A stretch of 64,000 nucleotides of DNA, from the NCBI GenBank assembly GCA_027494055.1, contig JAOSJO010000027.1, positions 62,001-126,000 on the forward strand, in the 5' to 3' direction. The position numbers and the translations under genes are program-made. Of the stretch, positions 8,595 to 24,059 are shown in pieces. The stretch's first letter is position 1. The number at the start of each line of letters is the position of its first letter. Below the pieces are notes generated by a model that was not told where the DNA came from, searched no databases, and saw nothing but the letters and a program-made list of their open reading frames with translations. The stretch is from Anaerolineae bacterium (GTDB lineage: Bacteria; Chloroflexota; Anaerolineae; Aggregatilineales; JAFGMM01).

Positions 8595-10273
8595 TCACTG
8601 CAACGACTCGACAATGCTCTGCAACAACTCCTCGTTCATCCCGGAGCCTTTCTGCAACAGGCTTGTGATCCTGCCATTGAGGCGGTCGCGCTCGTGCGGC
8701 GTGAGTTCCTTGGCAGTGACCACGATGATCGGGATGTCGCGGAAGTCCTCGTCGCCCTTGAGCGTCTCAATCACCTGGAAGCCGTCCACATCGGGCATCA
8801 TCAGGTCGGTGATGACCAGGTCGGGCCGCCAGCGGCGCACCAGTTCGATGCCCGCCGCGCCGTCGTGAGCGACGTTCACCTCGTAGCCGCCGTTGGCCTG
8901 CAAGATGCGCATCATCAGCCGGGCGGCGTCGGGCGTGTCTTCGATGATGGCGATCTTGCGCACCGAGGTGTTTATGTGGTCCAGCGCCGAGAGCAGGCCC
9001 TCCTCCGGTAGGGAGACCTGCCCGCCCGCGCCGCTGACGTCCACCTGGCGCGCCCACTCCTCGCCGAGAATCTGCTTCTCCACCGGGAAGGTGTGGCCGG
9101 AGCAGTTGACGACGATCACGTCGTCGGGCTTGAACAGGCCCACGCGCGCCATCTTGAACAGCCCGGCGAAGGTCACTGCTGTGGCCGGCTCCACCGAGAT
9201 GCCCTCCATGCGCGCGAGCACGCGCGTGGCCGCGAAGGCTTCCTGGTCGCTTGCGTCGGCCATATAGCCCCCGTGCTGCTGCACCTGCTCCCAGAGAAGC
9301 TGGTACGCGCGACCTGGGTCGCCGGTGGCGAGCGTGGCGATCAGCGTCTTCGGCGTGGTGACCGGCGTGGCGACCGACTGGCCCGCCTGGAAGGCGTGCA
9401 CCATCGGCGCGCACCCCTCAGATTGGATCCCGGCCAGCGCCGGCACCTTGTCCACAAGGCCGAGGCGGATCAGCTCGCGGAAGCCCTTGGCGACGCCAAT
9501 CGGCCCCATGCCGCCGCTGACGCCCTGGACGTACCAGTCTGGCGCGCGCCAGGGCGTGCCGGGGCCGGGCGGGAGGCCCGGCGCGGCGGCGAGCTGCTCC
9601 GCGATCTCGTAGGCGAGGGTCGTCATGCTCTCGACCGCGGCGATGCTCTTGATGCCCTTGTCGATGTAGAGGTTGCGGCTGCGCGCAAAGCGCGCCGCGA
9701 CGGCTTTGGTCTCTTCGTAGGTGCCGGTGACTTTGATCACCTCCGCGCCGTAGATGGCGACCTCGCGCATCTTGTCGCCCGGCACCATGCTGGTGACGAA
9801 GGTCCACAGCTTGATGTCGGCGCGCGCGGCGTAGGCGGCGTAGGCGATGGCGACGTTGCCCGTCGAGGCGACGACCATCTCGTCGATGCCGAGTTCGCGC
9901 AGCACCGAGATCGCGACCGACGCCTGCCGGTCTTTGAACGACCCCGTCGGCCCCTGGCGCTCGTCTTTGATGTACAGGTGTTTGAGGTCCAGCATCATGC
10001 CGAGCTTGCGCGCGTGGAGCAGCGGCGTCCCGCCCTCGCCCATCGAGACGATGTTGGCCTCGTCGTGGAGGGGCAACAGCTCGCGGTAGCGCCACAGCCC
10101 GGCAGGCCGCGCGCGGATCTGCTCGACCCAGTTCAACTCCTTGAGCGACTGTAAGTCGTATTCCGCTTCGATGATGGTCTCGCCGCACTCCGGGCAACTG
10201 GCGAGCGGGCGCTCATAGACGGTCCGGTACCCGCAGTAGGTGCAGCGGAGGTGGATGTTGCGTCGGGGTAAGC

Positions 10274-10277
<4 letters not shown>
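8595..10277 (-). CDS. threonine-synthase-like PLP enzyme fused to a response-regulator receiver domain
   Basis: A single uninterrupted frame of 560 residues. An N-terminal zinc ribbon has C12, C15, C28 and C31. Residues 50-410 are a fold-type II PLP enzyme of the threonine synthase group, with the Schiff-base lysine K115 in GPTGSFKDRQ and a glycine-rich phosphate loop SGGMGPIGVAKG at 254-265. After a linker, residues 440-560 form a receiver domain with E446/D447, phospho-acceptor D491 (LVITDLMMPD), T521 and K543. The catalytic features needed for O-phosphohomoserine to threonine conversion appear present. The receiver suggests control by phosphorylation. The ATG at 10277 overlaps the stop of the hybrid kinase gene (ATGA), so the kinase next door is the natural phosphodonor. 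The fusion is seen directly; its regulation is inferred. Confidence 0.88.
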
Positions 10278-14113
<3,836 letters not shown>

Positions 14114-14114
14114 G

Positions 14115-17056
14115 CTACTCGCCTCCCGCTGAAACCGCGCGCTTCGCGCCGTCGCCATCAGGCGGCGCGTCGCCATCAGGCGGCGGCTGGGGCGCTTCGG
14201 ATAGCTCGCGGGCGCTGCCGAGACGGATGAAGGTCGGCCGCCCCAGGGCCGCGCCGAGTTCGCGCACGGCGGTGCGCAAGATCACGTCCGGATCGAGGCT
14301 GCTGCGCACGCGCCCGGTGATCTCGCGCAAGACCTGCTCGCGGCGTGCCGTATCCTGCGTCTGGATCAGCAGCCGCCGCCCGTCAATCGTGATCGCCGCC
14401 TGGTCGCGCAGCGCGCGGTAGATGCGCGTGTCGCGCTCGGTGAACGTCTGCGGCGCTCCCCAGCCGATCTGGATCAGGCCAACCCAGCGCCCGCGCGCGC
14501 GCAGCGCCAGCAGCACGATGGCGCGGTTGCCGGTCTGCTGCACGAGCGTCTTCTGGTGGTCGGCGTCGGTGCGCGTATCGCCGAGGAGGTCTTCGATCAC
14601 CAGCAGGCCGCCTGGATCGGAAAACGCCATCGCGTAGAATTTCAGGTCGCTCAGGCGGAAGCGCTCCCCCACGGGGATTGGTTCCGCGCCGGGAAGCACG
14701 CGGGCCGCCACGAACTGGCCCCACTCCGGCGCGCCGGCGCTGTCCATCTCCATGTAGGCGAGCGCGACCCGGTTCGCGCCGGCGTCCATCGCGTAGCCGG
14801 CAATCGCATCGACGATCTCCTGCTCGGTCGTCGCCGCGCTGAGCGCCTGGCTCGCGTCGTAGAGCACGGCGGTCTCGGAGAGGGTCGCCTCCACCTGCTG
14901 GAAACGGAGGTGGCTCTGCACGGCAAGCGCCGCCTGCTGGCCGATCAGGCTGCGCATCCGGCGCAGTTCGGCCTCTGAGAAGGTCGTCGGCTCCGCGAAC
15001 TGCGCGAGCACGAAACCGGTCCATTCTGCGCCGGTCGAGAGCGGAATTCCGACCAGGCTGCGCATACCAAACCGGTTGCCGTAGAGGTCGCGCGTGGCCT
15101 CGTCAAGGCGGGCATCGGTCTCAACGTCGGAGATGACGAGCACGTCGTCGTACTGCATAAGGCGCACGGCAGGGAACCGCTCGACTTCGTAGCGCTGGCC
15201 GGCGTCGGGGTCGGGGCGTCCGTCGCCGCGCCAGATGGCCGCGCTCTCGATCCAATCGGGCGGGTCGTCGTCGGCGACCCAGGGGCGGTCGAAGATGCCC
15301 AGCGTCACCCTCTCGGCGCGCCTCAGGGCAGTGCTGTGGGTCAGCGCGAGCAGGATTTCGTCCAGGCCGGCGGCGGCGTTAATCAGCTCGCTGCCCTGGT
15401 AGAGCGCGCGGCTCTCGTCCAGGGCCGTCTCCGTCTGCCGGAAGAGGCGCGCGCTCTCGACCGCCAGCCCGACGCGCTCGGCGACGGCCTCGATGACGGC
15501 CTGTTCGTCCGCGCCGAACTGATCCACCTGCCCGGCGACGTGCAGCGCGCCGATGACCTGCCCGCGCGACCGGATCGGCACAGAAAGACCGCCGCCGTCG
15601 CCGGCTTCGGCGCTGGTGATCGGCGCGACCTCGTTCAGGTCGTAGCGATAGCCGAGGCGCGTCCCGGTCCCAGTTTCGTCCACGAACTCCGTCCAAGCCT
15701 GGCGCGTAAGCTGGCGGTTGAGGCGGTCGATCTCACGGATTCGGGCCTCGGCGTCCTGGAGCAGGCGCGCGTTGCTTACGGCGATGGCGAGCTGGTCGGC
15801 GAGGATCTGGAAGACGTGCACGTCGTCCTCGTCGAAGGCGTTCGGCGCGACGCTCTGCACGTCCAGCGCGCCGATGATGCTGGCGCCGACGCGCAGCGGC
15901 AGCGCCATCTCAGACCGGGTGTTGGGCAGCAGGGGGTTCGGCTGGTGGGCGACGGCGGCGTCGGCGGTGTCGAGCGCGATGATGGTCTCGCCCTTCGCTG
16001 TGACCTGGCCGATCACCGAGTCCGAACCGACGCCGAGGCGGTGGCCCTGTGCGAGCAACGCCCGCCCGGCCTCGCCGGTGCTGGCGCGGAGCACGGCGGC
16101 CTCCCCCACCGCGTCGATGAGAAAGACCTGGGCGTGGTAGAAACCAAAACGCTCGCACAGCAGGTTGATCGCGCGGTTGAGCAGCGCATCCAGGTCGCTC
16201 AGGATGGCGGCCTCGCGCCCGATCTGGGCGACGGCCTCCAGGTCGCGGGTGCGCTCGGCGACCCGCTGTTCGAGCGACTCGATCAGCCCGGAGACCTGCT
16301 CGGCCATGTTGTTGAACGTGCGGCCCAGCGCGCTGATCTCGTCCTGCCCGCCCACGACCACACGCCGGTCGAGGTCGCCGCCGGCGATGGCCTCGGCGTC
16401 GGCCCGCATGGAGAGGATCGGCGGGACAAGGCTCCTGGTAAAAACGTAGGATGTGCCCACGAAAATCACGGAGAATCGACGCGCCCAAAAGCGACAGCAT
16501 CGTCTGCAGGGTGGTCAGCGAGTCCAACTTCGCCCATGTGACGGCCTGCAATTCCGTGAGCAGCACATCACTCAGTTCGCTGACCCGCTCCAACACGAAC
16601 GACAGGCCGGCTTTCGCGCTTTCCAGGCGGCCCACCGGCAAATACCCGCCGCTGTCGACCACGCCCGTCAAGGTGATGACATCACCCTGGAACTTCTCGA
16701 TCCGCGCGACCACCTCCCCCCAGCCGCGCATCGCCGCTCAGGTCGTGAGTCTCTTTCGCCTGTTGCAGTGCGGTTTCGACGCTGGCAGATAGCGCGTCTG
16801 CCGTGTCAACGCTTTGATCGCGGACGAAATCGCTTAGCTGGGATTGCACGATGCTCAGCGACTCGGCAACGTGGAAAAGCCCAAGCTCAACAAGCATGTG
16901 TCGGCTGACTGCCTCGTCCGCGATAGCATGGGCGACGTTGAGGGCGTACCCTGAGGCGACGGACAGCACGATCACGAGCGCCGCGAACACGGCCAACAGG
17001 AGCATTGTTCGCCTGGCAATCGGCAACCGCCTCAGAAAGTCTATGGTCCGTTGCAT
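14115..17056 (-). CDS. membrane receptor: TM-4-helix sensor-TM-HAMP-multiple GAF, no kinase domain
   Basis: About 980 residues after bridging frame changes near 16735 and 16472. TM1 (TMLLLAVFAALVIVLSVASG) is followed by an extracytoplasmic all-helical sensor region, then TM2 and a HAMP domain (RADAEAIAGGDLDRRV). A GAF domain comes next (FYHAQVFLIDAVGEAAVLRA; RSEMALPLRV), then the linker LNRQLTRQAW, a degenerate GAF and two further GAF-like modules (DASQALSAATTEQEIVDAI). The protein ends with ITGRVRSSLDPDVILRTA, like the start of another GAF, and then stops. No HisKA or HATPase is present. The start at 17056 (MQRTIDFLRR) gives a correct cytosol-TM order. One base separates its TAG from the hybrid kinase ATG. 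Confidence 0.85.
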
Positions 17057-17091
17057 CTCGCGCCTCCCTGACAGATCGCGCCGGTGCGGCG

Positions 17092-19838
17092 TCAAGCCTC
17101 CGCGCCGTTGCCCGAGTCGCCGTCGTGACCCGGCGCCGGCGCCAGGTGGATGCTGGTCTCAGGCACGCGCAACGCCTGGCCCAACTCGCGCACGGTGGTC
17201 TGTAGAATCTCGGCCATGTCGGTCATGCCGGTCAGCTTGCCCGAAATCTCGTTGACAATCCGCTCGCGCTGCGCCATCCGCTGCGACCGCTCGGTGAGGC
17301 GCACGTTGTCCAGGCTCAGCGCCAGCCGGTCCACCAGGGTCTGCGCCAGCCCCAGGGTTTCGGAGTCCACGGTGTCGCCGTCAACCTCGAACTCCAGCGC
17401 GCCCAGCGCGGTCCCCCGGTAGGTGACCGGCAGGGCGACGACCTGGCTGCCGGCGGCGGGCGTCACGACGGCGTCCTGTCTGCGGATGGCCTCGGCCATG
17501 CGGTCGGTCATCTCAGCCTGCTGGATCACGGCGCGCTCGTCGGACACCGCGCCCACGCCCGCCTGATAGCGGCGGCGCAGGTACTCGGTCCACGCTTCGC
17601 CGACCATGCGACGGTTGAGGGCGTCGATTTCTTGCAGGCGCACCCGCAGTTCGTGCAGGGTGGTGGCGCTGTCGATAGCGACGGCGAGCTGGTCTGCCAG
17701 AAGCTGGAAGACGCGCACGTCGTCCTCGTCGAAGGCGTCCGGCGCGGTGCTCTGCACGTCCAGCGCCCCGAAGACGCGCCCCTCGATCCGCAAGGGCAGC
17801 GCCATCTCGGACCGCGTGTCGGGCAGCATCGGGTTGGGCTGGTGCGGGACCTGGGCGTTCGCGGTATCAAGGGCGATGACCGGCTGGCCGCGCTTGGTCA
17901 CCTGGCCGATGACCGACTCCGAGCCGACCGCGAGGCGGTGGCCGGCGTCGAGGAGCCGTTTGCCGGCCACGCCGGTGCTCGCGCGGAGCAGGGCGTATTC
18001 GCCCGCCTCGTCCAGGATGAAGACCTGCACGTGGTAATGGCCGGTCTGCTGCTGGATGAAGTCCACCGTCAGCGGGAGCAGGGTGTTCAGGTCGCGGAGG
18101 CGGGTCACTGCGCGGCCCAGCTCGGCGACGGTTTCGAGGTCGCGGGTGCGCTCGGCGACGCGCGCTTCCAGGTTGCCGATCAGGTCGCGCAACTGCGCGG
18201 TCATCCGGTTGAACGCCTGCGCCAGCGCGCCCACCTCGTCGGCGCGTTTCACTTCGGCGGTGAGGTTCAGGTCGCCGCCGGCGACGTGCGTCGCCGTGCG
18301 GGCGAGGTCGATCAGCGGCCCGGCGATGCCCTGGCTGACGAATGCCGAGGCGATCAGCGCCACGATCACAGACGCCCCTGCCAGGGCGATGGCGATGGTT
18401 GTCCCCACCGTCGAGATGGCCTCGGCCTGGTCCTGTTCGACCACGAGTGCAACCTGCAATTCTTGCAGCCAGCGATAGGCGCCAACAACAGGCGTGCCGC
18501 GATAGTCCTCATATTGCGCGAAGCCGGCGGCGCGGTCGCTGATGGCTGTGTCCACAGCCTGCGTCTGCACCGTGGTCTCGCCCACAACTTGCTCCCCAAA
18601 GCGCAAGGGCGTGAGCAGGAAGTGATTTGCGTCTACGAGATAGGTCTCTCCAGTATCGCCCATCCCGGCCCGTTGGAGCATCACGGCGTTCAGCGTCGTC
18701 AGGTTGGCGCGACCGGCCAGGACGCCGATGGGCTGCCCGTCCAAATCGGTCAGAGGGCGCGTGACGATGAACAGGTCTTCGGGGAGGGCCACGGATACGA
18801 CCACTGAGTGGATCGAAGGGGCTTCCAACCCGCTCACAAAGAAGCGCTCGTCCTGGAAGATCGCCCCTCCTGCGAAGGATCCGTGGACACAACGACCTTC
18901 CCGTCGCGGTCCATCAGGAAAAGTCCGTCGAATCGGCCCGTCAGCTCGATACTCCTGACCAGTTCCTTGCGAAACCCTTCCTGCGCGACCGCGTATGCGG
19001 TGGGGAGAGCGTCTTCCTGTATCAGGGTGCGCAAATACCACTCCACTGCGGCGCTCTCCACAATGGCCGCCAGGTCGGTGTGCAGCCGTTCGACCCAATT
19101 GGAGATTTCCGCCTGCTTGAAGCTTGCCAGCGTCTCAAGCTGCCTCTGTGCGCGCGCCTCGAATTCGTGCGCGTAGATGACGATCAGGGAGACGCCGACG
19201 ATGACGGTCGGCAACAGGGCCATTGCGGCGAAAGTAATGGTCAGCCGGGTGCGGATCGTGTCCTGTACCACAAGCCGGATGACCTGCCAGGCGACCAGGA
19301 GCGCCAGCGGCACATTGATGAGCGGCATGCCCGGCGAAACCTCCAGGAGTGGGTGACGGGGTAGCAGCTCCAACTGGTTGACCACGTAGACATAGACAAG
19401 GTAGACGCCGAGAATCGCTACCAAGACGCCCCACCGGCGAAACCGGACAACGGTGCCCAGCAGCGACATCAACAGCACCACGCTGATCGTCAGCGGGAGG
19501 GTCGCGTCGGACCAAAACATCTCGCCGGCGCCGTAGATCACCATGATAGCGAACAGGAGCCAGTACCCGGCAGCCTCAAACCGGCCACGGCCTGCGAGCC
19601 GGTAGCCGGGGACCATGCAGAGAATCCCTGGATCACCCCCGACGATACACGCCAGCGCCTGCCATGCGCCCGTCTGTATGAAGAACAGCGCATAGCTACC
19701 GATGCTGATAACGGCCAGGACGGCGCCAATCCGGATCACGTTCTTCAGGGTCGCGATGCGCCGCGCAATAGCGCCGGCCTCGGAGAGGTCAGCCCATTCA
19801 GGCGATTGGGTGCGCGAGATTACGCTTTCATCAGGCAT
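17092..19838 (-). CDS. membrane receptor: 6TM-CACHE-TM-HAMP-GAF-GAF-like, no kinase domain
   Basis: About 915 residues with one frame change near 18870. Six hydrophobic segments occupy residues 30-220 (for example TISVVLLMSLLGTVVRF). A CACHE-type extracytoplasmic sensor follows (starting HEFEARAQRQLETLASFKQ; GLFLMDRDGKVVVSTD), then a transmembrane helix (IAIALAGASVIVALIASAF), HAMP (HVAGGDLNLTAEV) and a GAF domain (YHVQVFILDEAGEYALLRA). The linker LNRRMVGEAWTEYL leads into a degenerate second GAF. The C-terminus is the shared ISGKLTGMTDMAEILQTT motif. The CACHE motif suggests binding of a small extracellular ligand. A 109-bp gap separates this gene from the upstream receptor gene. Confidence 0.87.
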
Positions 19839-19947
19839 GGCTGCCTCCGGTTTGCAGGGACGCCCCTCACTTCGCGCCGTCGCGCTGCTGTCATTGCACA
19901 GACACCCCGCGCCGTGTCGGCGCGTTGTCCGGGGCGGGCGATCTCCA

Positions 19948-21844
19948 TCACGCGCGCTCCTCCATTTCGAGGCGCACCGCCGTCCGCCGCGCGCTGAGTG
20001 CGCGCCGGATTTCCTCGGCGGCCACCGTCACCATGCGGTCGAGTTCGCTTGCGCCCTGGAGCCGCGCCGTCACCTGGTTCACCTGGCGTTCGCGCGCCGC
20101 CAACCGCTGCGCCTGCTCGAAGAGGCGCGTGGTCTCCAGCGAGTCGGAGAGGCGCGCGACGAGCGCGCGCGCCAGCGTCGCTGTATCTTCGCTCCAGGCC
20201 TCGTCCCCAATCTCGAACTCAACCGCGCCAATCGTCGCGCCGCGCAATACGAGCGGAAGCGCGATGTGACGCCCGTTGGGCGTGGTTTCGAGCACCGTGG
20301 TCTGCTCGGCGAAGGCGCGCTGCAACGCCGGCGACCACTGGTCATCTTCGAGGACCGTGCTATCGACGGTGTTGTAGCCTATCGTCGCCGCGCGCCGGAG
20401 CCTGAGCGCGTGCGTGTACGCATCGCCGACGAGGCGGCGGTTGAGCTGCTCGATCTGGGTGAGGTTCGCCTCCGATTCCGCGAACAGCCGCGCGTTTTCG
20501 ATGGCAACGGCAACCTGGTCGGCCAGGATTTGGAACACCTGCGCGTCGCCCGCGTCGAAGGCGTCTGGTTTGACGTTTTGCACGTCCAGCGCGCCGATGA
20601 TGCGCCCTCAACCCGGAGCGGCAGCGCCATCTCGGAGCGCGTCTCTGGCAGCAGGGGGTTGGGCTTGTGCACCACGGCGGCGTCTGCGGTGTCGAGCGCG
20701 ATGACGGGTTCGCCGTGCGCCGTCACCTGGCCGATGACGCTGCTGGAGCCGACCGCGAGCCGGTGGCCGGCCTGGAGGAGCTTCTCGCCGACCGGGCCGG
20801 TGCTGGCGCGCAGGACGGCGTGGCCGTTCGTCTCATCGACCAGGAAGATCTGCACGTGGGCGTGGCCGGTGCGCGCCTTGATGAGATCGACTGTGTGGGG
20901 GAGGAGGGTATCCAGGTCGCGGACGCCGGCGACAGCGCGGCCCAGGTCGGCGACAACCTCGATCTCCTGGGTGCGCTTCTCAAGGTTGCCGATGAGCGCG
21001 CGCAGCCGCGCCGTCATGCTGTCGAAGCCATGCGCCAGTTGGCGCACCTCGGCCACGCCCACGTCGCCGGCCCGCTGGATCAGGTCCCCGACCTCGATCC
21101 GCCGGGCGGTGCGCGCCAGATGGGCAAGCGGGGCCACGATGTAGCGATTGAGATAGGCATTGAGCACAAAGCCGAGCGCCAGCACGATGAGGGGGAACGC
21201 GATCAGCAGGTATTGCGACACCCTCACCGCCATTGCTGCGTCGTCCATGTTCGCCAGGAACGCCGCATCGACAAACGTGAGCAGTTCGTCCAACACGGCC
21301 ATCAGGGCGGCTTCCGCCGCTTCCATCGCCGCCAGCGATTCGGCGCGTGCGGTTGCCCCCACGCCCGCGTCGTACAGGGAGACGAGCGCCGTCGCGTGCG
21401 CTTTCGCGTCGGCGAGCGCCTCCGGCAGGCGTTTCAGAAGGTCCTGCTTCGCTGCGCTGTCCGTTTCGCGCTCTTGTTCGGTCCCGGCGGCGACGAGGCG
21501 CGCCAGGGCTTCGTCCAACGCCGTTTGAGACGCATGCAACTGCGCCAGGGTTTCCACGTCGCCGGTCAGGAGGTACTCGCGCGTCTCCGCGAAGAACGTG
21601 GCGCCGCGCGCTTTGACCTCATAGAGCGCCTTCAACTCCGTCAGGCGGTCGCCGGCCAGGTGTTCCAGGCTCGCGGTCGCGCCCCTGGCGACAAAGAGGC
21701 TGACCACCGCCACCGCCGCGACGAGCAGGGCGACGAACCCGGAGGCAGCGAACAGCCGGCTACCCAGCGACCAGGACGCGGCTCTTTCCAGTCTTTGAGT
21801 TCGTGGGGTCTTCCCGCCCGGCTGAGAAATCCGCGCTCAGCCAT
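19948..21844 (-). CDS. membrane receptor: TM-helical sensor-TM-HAMP-GAF-GAF-like, no kinase domain
   Basis: About 632 residues with frame changes near 21795 and 20603 (each one base missing). A short cytosolic start (MAERGFLSRAGRPHELKD) precedes TM1 (ASGFVALLVAAVAVVSLF). A long alpha-helical extracytoplasmic domain of the CHASE3/four-helix type follows (LKALYEVKARGATFFAE...), then TM2 (YLLIAFPLIVLALGFVL), HAMP (TARRIEVGDLIQRAG) and GAF (HVQIFLVDETNGHAVLRA; RSEMALPLRVEG). The linker LNRRLVGDAYTHAL leads to a degenerate GAF and the terminal motif VTARLQGASELDRMV. Its start overlaps the previous gene's end by eight bases. Confidence 0.86.
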
Positions 21845-24040
21845 GTTTCATCCCCTGTTCCACGCCAAGCCGCACCGCCGCGCGCCGCGCGCCGAGCGCT
21901 TTGCTCAATTCCGCCGTGGCGGTGCGGAGCACGTCTTCCAGGGTTTCGTGCCCCTGCATCGACATGCTGACCGTGCTGATCGTCTGCTCGCGCAAGGTCT
22001 GGCGGCGGCTCTGGTCGAAGAGGCGCGCGCTTTCCACGCTTACGCCCAGGCGGTCGGCGAGCATCTGCGCCAGCGTGAGCTTGTCGTCGTTGTATGCGGC
22101 GTGGTCTACCATGAACTCCAACACGCCGATCACCGCCCCGCCATACCGGAGGGCAGCGCCACGTGGATGCCCTCATCGCGGCGCTGGATGACCGGCTCCC
22201 CGCTGGTGAGCGCGCGGGTCTGCGTCGGCGTCGCTTCGCCGGCGGGCTGCATCCCGCCGGGGTCGGCGGTGAAGGCAAGTGTCCCGTTTGCGTAGTTCTG
22301 CATGTGCCGCCGCCAGGTGTCGCCCACGAGCTGCCGGTTGAGCTGCTCGATCTGGCGCAGGCGCGCCTCGGATTCGCCGAGCAGTGCGGCGTTGTTGATG
22401 GCGACGGCGATCTGGTCTGCCATGCCCTGGAACACGCTCACGTGGTCCTGGTCGAAGGCGTTCGGCTCGACGCTCTGCACGTCCAGCGCGCCGACGATCC
22501 GGTTGCCGATGCGCAGGGCCAGCGCCATCTCCGAGCGCGTGTCAGGCAGGAGCGCGTTGGGCCGGTGGATCACGTCCGCGCCCTCGGTGTCGAGCGCGAT
22601 GACCGGGTCGCCGGTCAGCGTGACCTGCCCGATCACGCTCTGGCTGCCGACGGTGAGGCTGTGGCGGCGGCGGAGCAGTTCCTCGCCGGCCTCGCCTGTG
22701 CTGGCCTTGAGCACGGCGTACCGGCCCGAATCGTCAAGCATGAAAAGCTGCACGTGGTAGAAGCCGAACGCCTGCTGGATGAGGTTGACCATGCGCGGCA
22801 GGAGCACGTCCACATCGTGAATCTGGGTGGCGATGCGCCCGATCTCGGCGATGGTGGCGATGTCGCGGGTGCGTGCCGTGACGCGGTGTTCCAGCGTGTC
22901 GATCAGGTTGGTGAACTGGTCTGCCATCGAGTTGAAAGCCGCCGCCACCTGGCCGACCTCGTTCTGCTGGCCGACCCTGGCGCGCAGGTGCAGGTTGCCC
23001 TGGGCAACCTGGGTAGCGACCCGCGCCAGTTGGCTGAGCGGGCGCGTGAGGTAGCTCACCGCGAAGAGGCTGACGCCGGCGCTGACCAGGGCAGCCAGGG
23101 CCGCCACCGCGATTGAACTTAACAGCGACTCTTGCGCCGCCGCCAGCGCTTCCACCTCGGCGACTTCGGCGAGCATCGCGGCCTGGAGCTTGGGCAGCCA
23201 GCGGTAGACGCCAATGACCGTGACCGGCGGCTCCTGGTAGTTCGCGTAGGTGTCAACGCCGTCTTCACGGGCCAGCGCGCGGTCGATACCGGCGCTGTGG
23301 TAGGCGCGGTTGGCGGGGTAGCCGTCAAAGCGGCTGGGCGTGACCAGATAGCGATCTGCTGCACTGACCAGGTAGGTTTCACCGCTCTCGCCCAGGCCTG
23401 TCGTCGCGCCCATCACGTCGGCCAGAAACGCCATATCCAGCCGCGCTGCCAGCGCGCCGACGGTGAAGTCGCCCTGGCGCAGCGGTTCGGTGAGGATGAT
23501 CGTGACCGCGCCGCGCGCCGCGTCGTAGTAGGGGGCTGGCGGTACGACCGGCTCACGCTGGTTGCGAAGTAGGGTTGGTCAGCGACCGAAACGCCGATCT
23601 GGGACGTGTCCGACGAGGCCTGGATGCGGCCCTCACGGTCGTACACGAAGAATTCGACGATGCCCGAAACGGCTTCAGCGGCGTCCTGGAGCACGCGGAC
23701 GTGAATCGCTTCGGTGCCGCTGCTCGGATCCGCGACGTATGCGCTGAGGCCGGCCTGCCGGCGCAGGTCGCTGAGGAAGAGGTCAACGCCCATCTCGACC
23801 GTGTCCAGCCATTGGTCGATCTGCGCCCGCTTGAGTTCCGCGATGGCTTCCAGCTTGGTGGTTGCCTGCGTTCTGGCCTGGTAGCTCATCTGGCTGAGCA
23901 TGATGATGGTCACGACGGCGAGCGAAACAACCACGAGCAGCACCATGAGCAGCACGGCGGTCCCGCGAAGTTGCTCTCCTGGAAAGGAAGCCCCGGTTTA
24001 GTTCCCTGGCAGGCGTCGGTTGTGCGTCCATCGTCGTCAT
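21837..24040 (-). CDS. membrane receptor: TM-CACHE-TM-HAMP-GAF-GAF-like, no kinase domain
   Basis: About 734 residues with frame changes near 23975, 23545 and 22140 (the last is one C short in a CCCC run). After a short start (MTTMDAQPTPAREL) comes TM1 (LLMVLLVVVSLAVVTIIML). A CACHE-type sensor follows (LEAIAELKRAQIDQWLDTV; EFFVYDREGRIQASSD), then TM2, HAMP (RVATQVAQGNLHLRARV) and GAF (FYHVQLFMLDDSGRYAVLKA). The linker LNRQLVGDTWRRHM and a degenerate GAF end with STVSMSMQGHETLEDVLRTA. It is closely related to the receptor at 17092-19838 but lacks the six-helix N-terminal block. Confidence 0.87.
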
Positions 24041-24059
24041 CCCCTCGTCGCGGCGGCGC